A stretch of 15,187 nucleotides of DNA from Paracoccus sp. (in: a-proteobacteria) (GTDB lineage: Bacteria; Pseudomonadota; Alphaproteobacteria; Rhodobacterales; Rhodobacteraceae), in contig JAGPGI010000020.1 in the NCBI GenBank assembly GCA_018056045.1, positions 1 to 15,187 of the forward strand, read 5' to 3'. Positions within the stretch are counted from its first letter, which is position 1. Every line of letters begins with the position of its first letter. The translations under genes and the position numbers were made by a program. This document shows, one piece after another, positions 7,535 to 15,187 of this stretch. Under the pieces are notes generated by a model, which was given only the letters and a program-made list of their open reading frames with translations, did not search any database and had not been told where the DNA came from.

Positions 7535-7559
7535 CCCCGGCCCGGCTCGTCCAGTGCCG

Positions 7560-9842
<2,283 letters not shown>

Positions 9843-9906
9843 GTCGTTTCTCTCCCTCCGATCCTCTTCCTATGGATAGAACCATGCGGAGTGGGATCGA
9901 AAGGGC

Positions 9907-9924
9907 AAAAACGCAGCCGCCTGC
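9907..9924 (-). terminator. Weak terminator after the flippase gene
   Basis: On the minus strand GCAG-GCGG-CTGC (9924-9913), then G and TTTTT (9911-9907), 3 bases after the flippase stop. The stem is only 4 bp, so the T-run and position are the main support. It would separate the polysaccharide operon from maeB, whose ATG is 84 bases further on. Confidence 0.35.
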
Positions 9925-9926
9925 CG

Positions 9927-11300
9927 TCAGGGCATCAAGGCCGCCCGGATCGCGTCGCCATGCAGCGTGAAGGAGAGGGCGGCGGCGATAAATGCAAGGA
10001 CCGCCGCGATCAGGTCATGACGCGGGTCCCAGGCCTGATGCCGGCGCGCCAGCCAGACCGTGACCGGATAGCACAGGATCTGCGACAGCGCCTGCCCGGC
10101 CAGCAGCCCCGCCAGCCCGTAAAACCACGCGCCCGTCGTCACCAGCAGCGTGTAGATCATTGCGCGGGTGGATTGCATGATGAAGAAGCCACGCGAATCC
10201 GACGCGGCCAGCGCCGAATATTCATAGCTGATGGGAATGACCTGAATCATCTGGATACAGGCGATGACCACCAGAATCCCGCCCGCCGTGTGATAGCGCG
10301 AATCGTAAAGCGCATCGACCAAATGCGGCCCGGCCCAGGCCAGCGTCACCGCCGCCGCCAGCAAAAGCGCGGTCAGCCCGGCGCGCGTCCGGGCCAGAAT
10401 CCGCCAATCCTCGGCGCTTTCGCCCGGCGGGTGCTGGCGATACATCGGGATGAACAGCCGCGCAGCAATGGAATTGCCCAGCATCACCGGCACCGTCGCC
10501 AGAAACAGGCCGATATTGTAGATGCCGAGCTGGTCCAGCGTCAGCACCCGGCCCAGAATGATCCGGTCACCCTGAAACAGCAAAAAGCCGCAGATGGTGC
10601 TGAAAAAGATCCATTTGCCGAATTTCATCACCTCGGCGCGGGCCTCAGGCTCCATCCGCAGGCGGTTTTGATGGCCGGGCAGGAAAAACCGGAACATCAG
10701 CAATTGCACGACCGCGCCCAGCACATTGCCCCAGACCAGCGCCCAGACCGATTTCAGGATCAGCGCGGCGGCGATGGTGATCAGAACGCCGATCAACTGG
10801 TTGCACAGTTCAAGGACGGTCAGGCGGCCGATCTGCAGATGCCGCGCCGCCGAGTCGATCCGGGTCGGGAAAAAGCCGCCGATCAGCAGCGAACTGGCGG
10901 CGACCGGAAACACCCAGGCGAATTGCGGCGCGTCGTAGAATACCGCCAGCGGCCAGGACATCGCCAGCGCCGCAAAGAAGATCACGAAGCCGCGGATGAT
11001 CTTCAGCGTCCAGATCGTGTCCAGAAATGCCGGATCGTCGCCGCGCTTGCTCTGCATGATCGAGGGGCCAAAGCCCATGTCGCTGAACATGGCCAGCCCG
11101 ATCAGAAAGCTGGTGACCAGTGTCATCAACCCGAAATCCTCGGGGCTGAGGATGCGGGTCAGGACCAGGTTCGATGCCAGACGCATGGCCTGACCGAGGC
11201 CGAAATTGGCCATCGACCATGCGCCACTGCCTAACGCCCGCGAGGCAAGGCTCTTGTGAGAGGCCTTGCCCGCGTCCTCGACGCTTTCGTCGCTCATCAT
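9927..11300 (-). CDS. Polysaccharide flippase, MOP superfamily (Wzx/PST type)
   Basis: A 457-residue membrane protein, probably moving lipid-linked oligosaccharide units across the inner membrane for export. The N-terminal pattern (SRALGSGAWSMANFGLGQAMRL, then LVLTRILSPEDFGLMTLV) is typical of the polysaccharide synthesis/flippase families, and a dozen or so hydrophobic segments follow. The mid-protein FQGDRIILGRVLTLDQLGIYNIGLFLA is the family's repeat-like second-half block. The start lies in ATGATG: the first ATG (11300) overlaps the upstream stop by four bases; the second (11297) has a better distance (7 bases) to GGGA. It is the last gene of the operon with the chain-length protein and kinase-like protein. 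The substrate cannot be deduced. Confidence 0.88.
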   Translation of the reverse strand: MMSDESVEDAGKASHKSLASRALGSGAWSMANFGLGQAMRLASNLVLTRILSPEDFGLMTLVTSFLIGLAMFSDMGFGPSIMQSKRGDDPAFLDTIWTLKIIRGFVIFFAALAMSWPLAVFYDAPQFAWVFPVAASSLLIGGFFPTRIDSAARHLQIGRLTVLELCNQLIGVLITIAAALILKSVWALVWGNVLGAVVQLLMFRFFLPGHQNRLRMEPEARAEVMKFGKWIFFSTICGFLLFQGDRIILGRVLTLDQLGIYNIGLFLATVPVMLGNSIAARLFIPMYRQHPPGESAEDWRILARTRAGLTALLLAAAVTLAWAGPHLVDALYDSRYHTAGGILVVIACIQMIQVIPISYEYSALAASDSRGFFIMQSTRAMIYTLLVTTGAWFYGLAGLLAGQALSQILCYPVTVWLARRHQAWDPRHDLIAAVLAFIAAALSFTLHGDAIRAALMP

Positions 11301-12799
11301 CCTATCCCGTCAGTCGGCACGGACACGACGCCGGGCGAGGGCAGGCCGGGGATCTTGCCCAGCATCCACAGCACGGCGAAAGCCCCGCACAGCAGGATGC
11401 AGACCATATAGATCGTGCGACGCCGGCGCCGCGCAATATCCTCCGAGGTCAGCCGATAGGGCAGCGAAATCACCGGGATCGTGCCTGTGGCGCGGGCGAA
11501 TTGTCTGCTGCTGCGCAGGATCGGGTTCATCGTCTCAAGCACGAAGGCGACCAGAAGCGCCAGCGCACCGCTGACACCGACGCCCAGAACCGCGCTTTTC
11601 TTGCGGTTGGACAGCACCGGATATTCCGGCGGGACCGCACTTTCCAGCAGAACGAAACGCTCGGCCTGATCGTTGTCCATCAGCAACTGCTGCGCCTCGA
11701 CCTGCGCCAGCTGGCGCGAGATTTCCGCATAGCGGTCCTGCAGGCGGGTCTGTTCCCGGACCATCCCCTCGATCTCGCGCGCGACCAGCGGGCCGCGGGC
11801 GCGGGCCTTGTCGATCTCGATCCGGCGGCTCTCGAGTCCCTGCTTGTCCAGATTGAGCTGCGCGAGCTGCGCGTCGATCAGTTCGACCTGACGGCGCACC
11901 ACGTCCGAGCCGCCGCTGCCGCCGCCACTGTTGAGCCGCTCAAGCTGGTCTTCCAGACGCTGGATCTCGGGATGACCCTCGGGCAGCGTCCGGCGCGCCT
12001 GCGCCAATTCGACCTCGGCCGAGCGGATCTGCTGCACCAGCGAGGCCGAGGGCCGCGCATCGGCAATGCCGCCCGCCTCCAGCGCCAGCCGCTCGCGCTG
12101 CAGGGTCATGATGTCGCGGTCCAGCGCAGCCTCGATCTCGGTCAACTGGCCCAGTTCGGCCTGCAGAAACTCTTGCGAGCTGGGCAGCGCATCCTCGTTA
12201 CGGGCGCTGTATTCGACGACCTTGCGCTCTTGGACGGCCAGCGCCTCGTTCAGGCGGGTTTCCTCGGTGGTCAGGAAGTCGCGGGTTTCATGGATGCGCA
12301 GCGCCCGGTTGTCGCGGTCGCGGTTGACGACGCTGTCGGCGAAATCATTGGCGATGGCGGCGGCGGTTTCGGGGGTTTCGGCGCGCGAGGTAATGATGAT
12401 CGCCGCCAGAGACAGGCGCGAATCGACCGAGACGCCGGGGGCGGAAATGCTGTCGATCCGGGTCGAGAGCCGCAGCGCCGCCAGCTTTTCGCTTTCGCTC
12501 AGCCCGGCGGTGTTTGCAAACAGCCCCAGCCGCTCGATCACGTCGCGCAGGTTCTGGCGCGCCATCAGGCGCTGCTCGATCAGCTGCACCCGGCGCGACG
12601 CCGGCAGCGAACTGTCGCTGGCCGGGTCGATTGCCGCCGGCATGTCGAGCTGGATCACCGCCGAGGCTTCATAGCTGCGGGGCTCCGACACGATCAGATA
12701 GAACGATATCAGCACGCCAAGGATCGAGATCGTCAGAACCAGCGGCATGCGCCGCCAGATCATGCTGATCAGATCTTGGAAGGATTGGATTGGCCCCAC
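11297..12799 (-). CDS. Chain-length/co-polymerase protein, Wzz/GumC (PCP) type without kinase domain
   Basis: A 500-residue inner-membrane protein likely to control chain length or export of a surface polysaccharide. Membrane segment 1 is about residues 19-37. A long periplasmic region follows with strong coiled-coil character (about 170-370, rich in E, Q, R, L) and the family motif LPEGHPEIQRLEDQL. Then comes a proline-containing block (AVPPEYPVLSNRKK) and membrane segment 2 (403-421). After a linker resembling that before BY-kinase domains (RATGTIPVISLP), a third hydrophobic segment appears (about 463-481) instead of a kinase. The start is GTG 12799, with AGGG 7 bases upstream and a stop codon two codons back, so it is the first possible start. 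It begins 21 bases after the kinase-like gene stop, and its own stop overlaps the flippase start. Confidence 0.88.
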   Translation of the reverse strand: MGPIQSFQDLISMIWRRMPLVLTISILGVLISFYLIVSEPRSYEASAVIQLDMPAAIDPASDSSLPASRRVQLIEQRLMARQNLRDVIERLGLFANTAGLSESEKLAALRLSTRIDSISAPGVSVDSRLSLAAIIITSRAETPETAAAIANDFADSVVNRDRDNRALRIHETRDFLTTEETRLNEALAVQERKVVEYSARNEDALPSSQEFLQAELGQLTEIEAALDRDIMTLQRERLALEAGGIADARPSASLVQQIRSAEVELAQARRTLPEGHPEIQRLEDQLERLNSGGGSGGSDVVRRQVELIDAQLAQLNLDKQGLESRRIEIDKARARGPLVAREIEGMVREQTRLQDRYAEISRQLAQVEAQQLLMDNDQAERFVLLESAVPPEYPVLSNRKKSAVLGVGVSGALALLVAFVLETMNPILRSSRQFARATGTIPVISLPYRLTSEDIARRRRRTIYMVCILLCGAFAVLWMLGKIPGLPSPGVVSVPTDGIG

Positions 12800-12820
12800 T
12801 CTTTAACCCTGTCTCATTGT

Positions 12821-13513
12821 TCAGTCGTCGGACTTGTTGAGGACCACGCCCATGACCGGCGGCATGCCCGCCAGCAGGCGTTCACATTCGGCCATGTCGG
12901 CAGCCGTGCCCCTGCGCCCATCCGCCACCAGCAGGATGGCATCGGCCAGCGGCAAGGTGGCCAGCGCCGCGTCCTGACCCAGCAGTGCCGCCGTGTCCAG
13001 AATGGCGATCTCGGCCGGATACCTTTGATGCAGCTTCGCCATCGCGTCGATGAAAAGCCGGTCCTGTAACAGTTCGGCCGCCGCGGGCTCGGCATGACCG
13101 GGGGCCAGAACCGACAGGTTCGGCGCCTCGCTCACGGTGGCGACCAGTTGGTCAAGTTCGCGCCTTTCGCGCAGCGCGGCCGAAACCGCCCCGCATCCGG
13201 GCACGGCCAGTTGCTCTGCGATCGAGGGATCGGCCAGATCGAGGTCGATCAGCGTCACCTGCGTATGCGGCTGACGCGCCAACGCCAGCGACAGGTTGAC
13301 CGCGGTATAGGTTCCCCCGGCCCCCGGCGTCACCGGCACCACGGCAAGCCGCGTCCAGCCGCGGTTGCGCATTTCACGCAGGATGCGCGTCCGCAGCAGC
13401 GAGAATCGCTGTGCGATCACTCTGGCATGCTCGGCATCCTCGGCCGCCAGCGCGGCCTCGCGGCGGATGAACTTGCTTGACACATGGCCACGCACCGCGC
13501 CGGGCGCTGCCAT
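12821..13513 (-). CDS. CpsD/CapB-type BY-kinase-like P-loop protein, degenerate active site
   Basis: Related to the cytoplasmic tyrosine kinases that partner Wzz-type proteins. Start chosen at ATG 13513 (230 residues); an open frame to a TTG at 13666 exists but its sequence looks non-coding and overlaps the likely promoter. The ribosome site is poor (CGGAA). The fold is recognisable from FSLLRTRILREM, the P-loop position (VTPGAGGTYTAVNLSLAL, 61-78), VTLIDLDLADPS (86-97) and AEIAILDTAALL (167-178). Key changes: the Walker A Lys is Gly67 (GGA codon), the Arg of DxDxR is Ala, the usual TPP after the Walker B Asp173 is TAA, and the chain ends at VVLNKSDD without a tyrosine cluster. It is probably a regulatory or structural partner rather than a kinase. 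First gene of the polysaccharide operon. Confidence 0.8.
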   Translation of the reverse strand: MAAPGAVRGHVSSKFIRREAALAAEDAEHARVIAQRFSLLRTRILREMRNRGWTRLAVVPVTPGAGGTYTAVNLSLALARQPHTQVTLIDLDLADPSIAEQLAVPGCGAVSAALRERRELDQLVATVSEAPNLSVLAPGHAEPAAAELLQDRLFIDAMAKLHQRYPAEIAILDTAALLGQDAALATLPLADAILLVADGRRGTAADMAECERLLAGMPPVMGVVLNKSDD

Positions 13514-13636
13514 GTGTTCCGGTTTCTGATCCGGTTCTGTTCCTGTTGCGGGCGTCAAACCTGTGGCCCCTCTGCCTCTGCTGAAATCGTGCCGCCCTGA
13601 GGCTGGCCAATTGCCAATGACTTTTCCGGCGCCGGT

Positions 13637-13666
13637 ATGGTAGCGTCCGCGCCATGATCGCGACAA
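13637..13666 (-). promoter_or_regulatory. Candidate promoter of the polysaccharide operon
   Basis: Minus strand TTGTCG (13666-13661), an 18-base spacer and TACCAT (13642-13637); 4 of 6 matches in each box. This would give a leader of about 120 bases. Between it and the start lies a 7-base direct repeat, GCCAATT (13606-13612) and GCCAAT (13613-13618), a possible operator. The gap is shared with the divergent glycosyltransferase. Confidence 0.33.
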
Positions 13667-13768
13667 CCGAAATCAGGCCCGATACGAACAATGCGCCGCA
13701 TTTCCCTGCGTTGCCTTCCCGCCTTTGGTAGCGCATCGTCGCCATTCCGCAACCTGTCCCTTTGTCAG

Positions 13769-14596
13769 ATGACCCCCTGTTCCATCATCCTTCCGGCGCA
13801 TGACGAGGCCGGCTACATCGACACCGTCCTGAAGTCGATCCTGACCCAGGACCATTCCGGCCCGGTCGAGGCGATCGTCATCGCCAATGGCTGCAGCGAC
13901 GACACCGCCGCCCGCGCCCGCGCCCATGCACCGGCCTTTGCCGCGCGGGGCTGGCAGCTCTGCGTCGAGGAACTGGCGCAGGGGGGTAAGATCGGCGCCC
14001 TCAATCACGGCGATACCCGCGCCAGCCATGGCATCCGGATCTATCTGGACGCCGATATTCGGCTGAGCCCGCACCTGCTGGCGGGCCTCGTGCAGGTTCT
14101 CGACGTGGCCGCGCCGCGCTATGCCGGCGGCAAGCTGGTCGTCGCACCGGCCCGGAGCGCCGTCTCGCGCGCCTATGCGCGGTTCTGGCAAAAGCTGCCT
14201 TTCGTGGCGCAGGGCGTGACCGGCGCCGGCCTTTTCGCGGTGAACGCTGCCGGGCGCGCCCGCTGGGGCGCTTTCCCGCAGATCATTTCGGACGACACCT
14301 TCGCCCGGCTGCAATTTGACGAGACCGAGCGTTTTCTGGTCGACGCGCCCTATGAATGGCCGCTGGTCGAGGGATTTTCACCGCTGGTCCGCGTCCGCCG
14401 CCGTCAGGATCAGGGTGTCGCCGAGATCGCCCGGCTGTTTCCCGAACTGATCGCGCATCAGGGCCATGTCCGGCCCGATCGCGCCGAATTGCTGCGCCTG
14501 GCCGCCGCCGATCCGGTCGGCTTTGCCACCTATTCGGCAGTGGCCCTGGCCGTGCGCACGGGCCGCAACCAGCAGGAATGGGCGCGCGGCCGCTAG
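13769..14596 (+). CDS. Family 2 glycosyltransferase
   Basis: A 275-residue GT-A fold enzyme likely adding a sugar from a nucleotide donor to a polysaccharide intermediate at the cytoplasmic membrane face. Seen: CSIILPAHDEAGYIDTVLKSI (from residue 4), VIANGCSDDTAARA (37-50), the metal-binding DxD as LDADIRLSP (93-101), GVTGAGLFAVN (149-159), the acceptor-side acidic pair IISDDTFARL (172-181), and RVRRRQDQG in place of the QxxRW motif. No clear membrane segment. ATG 13769 starts directly at the first beta strand but has no good ribosome site; an in-frame ATG at 13691 would add 26 residues of uncertain character. Divergent from the chain-length/flippase operon and so probably part of the same pathway; donor and acceptor are unknown. 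Confidence 0.85.
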   Translation: MTPCSIILPAHDEAGYIDTVLKSILTQDHSGPVEAIVIANGCSDDTAARARAHAPAFAARGWQLCVEELAQGGKIGALNHGDTRASHGIRIYLDADIRLSPHLLAGLVQVLDVAAPRYAGGKLVVAPARSAVSRAYARFWQKLPFVAQGVTGAGLFAVNAAGRARWGAFPQIISDDTFARLQFDETERFLVDAPYEWPLVEGFSPLVRVRRRQDQGVAEIARLFPELIAHQGHVRPDRAELLRLAAADPVGFATYSAVALAVRTGRNQQEWARGR

Positions 14597-14664
14597 CCCT
14601 CGCATCAAGGCCATGACCGGACCGTCGCGACGACCGGGCGGCCCTGACCATGATGGCCAGCACG

Positions 14665-14729
14665 CCCCATCTTCGCCCCGCAGCGACGGCCATCGGCCCA
14701 TGCCGGCCAATATAATCGGCCCCATCTTC
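14665..14729 (+). repeat. 10-base direct repeat downstream of the glycosyltransferase
   Basis: CCCCATCTTC occurs at 14665-14674 and 14720-14729, each followed within a few bases by CGACG. This may be remnants of a small duplication, or chance. Confidence 0.4.
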
Positions 14730-14800
14730 ACCGACGAAACTGAAATGAACCGATCAGTAATTCAACCTGAGATTGATGTTAATAATTAATTTGTCAGGAA

Positions 14801-14831
14801 TAAGCCGGCTTAACATTCCGAGCGATGTCAA
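14801..14831. repeat. Palindrome overlapping a second dyad in the AT-rich edge
   Basis: TAAGCCGGCTTA (14801-14812) is a perfect 12-base palindrome. Sharing its last bases, TTAACAT (14810-14816) and ATGTCAA (14825-14831) form an inverted repeat with one mismatch and an 8-base spacer. The layout suits binding of a dimeric regulator. Confidence 0.45.
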
Positions 14832-14847
14832 CCCAAAGTTGCCCAGT

Positions 14848-14877
14848 CCGAAAGCAAACAACTATTCAGACTTTCGG
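14848..14877. repeat. 7-bp inverted repeat, possible stem-loop
   Basis: CCGAAAG (14848-14854) and CTTTCGG (14871-14877) pair perfectly around a 16-base spacer. No T-run follows, so this is more likely a binding site or mRNA leader structure than a terminator. Confidence 0.4.
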
Positions 14878-15187
14878 CACTGCAGCGGGGCACCCTTCAA
14901 AGCACATACTTGACGCAAGGTAAAGGTGTATTTGAGGGCAGATTTTCGTTCACAACACCTTGATATCATTGAAACCTATACTTTTGGTCAGTCTGCGGAT
15001 TCGTTCTAGTTTTATTCAAATGCAAAGCTATACTGCCCAAGTAATGATTAGAACGGGTTTTGAACCTGCATTCCCCAAGTGGCGTGTCGTTTGAGGTGAA
15101 GATCGCCTGTATCCGAGCGCTAGACAAGGATTTTCTGCCGCAAGCGGCACCTGCGGTCGCGCAGACTGCTGGATCTGGACGGATCAG

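Larger units (their letters stand above)
14597..15187. other. Right-edge stretch without a supported gene, turning AT-rich
   Basis: The first 130 bases are GC-rich with a 10-base direct repeat. From about 14735 composition falls: bases 14751-14810 are about 35% G+C and 14961-15020 about 33%. Stops are frequent in all frames until about 15045. From GTG 15084 a plus-strand frame is open to the edge, and a minus-strand frame of 73 codons is open from the edge to a stop at 14966; neither has a ribosome site or a family I recognise. TATACT at 14986-14991 and at 15029-15034 could be -10 boxes but lack good -35 partners. Confidence 0.4.

Noticed and set aside
11174..13069. Plus-strand open frame of 631 codons
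   Set aside because: Antisense to the chain-length protein and kinase-like gene; same mirror-frame composition.
13514..13666. N-terminal extension of the kinase-like protein (51 residues from TTG)
   Set aside because: Arg/Gly-rich, unlike the family, and it covers the best promoter candidate; the TTG coincides with the proposed -35 box.
13638..13733. Direct repeat TGGTAGCG at 13638-13645 and 13726-13733
   Set aside because: Only 8 identical bases; not distinguishable from chance.
15045..15085. GGGTTTTGAACC-like element resembling a tRNA T-arm
   Set aside because: The five-base stem does not pair and no acceptor, D or anticodon arm can be drawn on either strand.
14597..15187. CRISPR array or insertion-sequence end
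   Set aside because: Repeats here are short, unevenly spaced and few; no terminal inverted repeat with target duplication can be seen inside the window.

Overview
The window looks like a chromosomal piece of a GC-rich alphaproteobacterium of the Rhodobacteraceae type, with Paracoccus or a close relative as the best guess. This rests on the strong G/C bias at third codon positions, the fused malic enzyme/phosphotransacetylase, the stand-alone Hint_2 protein and the style of the polysaccharide genes. I name no species because I could not run a search.

Left part (1-4624) is mostly NAD metabolism. It holds the 3' three quarters of glutamine-dependent NAD synthetase (nadE, +) and a tightly coupled nicotinamidase/nicotinate phosphoribosyltransferase pair (pncA-pncB, -). 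Together these cover nicotinamide to nicotinate, nicotinate to nicotinate mononucleotide, and the last amidation to NAD; the middle step (nadD) is not here. Between them sits a Hint-domain gene behind an AT-rich leader, which looks like an insertion into the NAD neighbourhood.

Middle part (4625-9842) is central metabolism and tRNA modification: a divergently transcribed DASS-family (SLC13-like) sodium/dicarboxylate symporter, the rhodanese-type tRNA uridine hydroxylase trhO close behind it, and, convergent to these, maeB (malic enzyme with a phosphotransacetylase domain). C4-dicarboxylate uptake followed by malate decarboxylation is a plausible but unproven functional link.

Right part (9927-14596) is a cell-surface polysaccharide module. 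A minus-strand operon encodes a CpsD/BY-kinase-like protein, a Wzz/GumC-type chain-length (PCP) protein and a Wzx/PST-type flippase, with stops and starts overlapping or 21 bases apart. A family-2 glycosyltransferase is divergent from it. The kinase-like protein lacks the Walker A lysine, the DxDxR arginine and a tyrosine tail, so it is probably not a working tyrosine kinase.

The last 590 bases contain no gene I can support. They become AT-rich and carry several dyads, and look like an upstream regulatory region or a junction to something beyond the edge. Two gene junctions use the same ATGATG overlap, and both convergent gene pairs are separated by strong stem-loops. I found no clear new multi-gene system. 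The most unusual items are the degenerate kinase paired with a chain-length protein that has an extra C-terminal membrane segment, and the Hint gene with its terminator-like leader.
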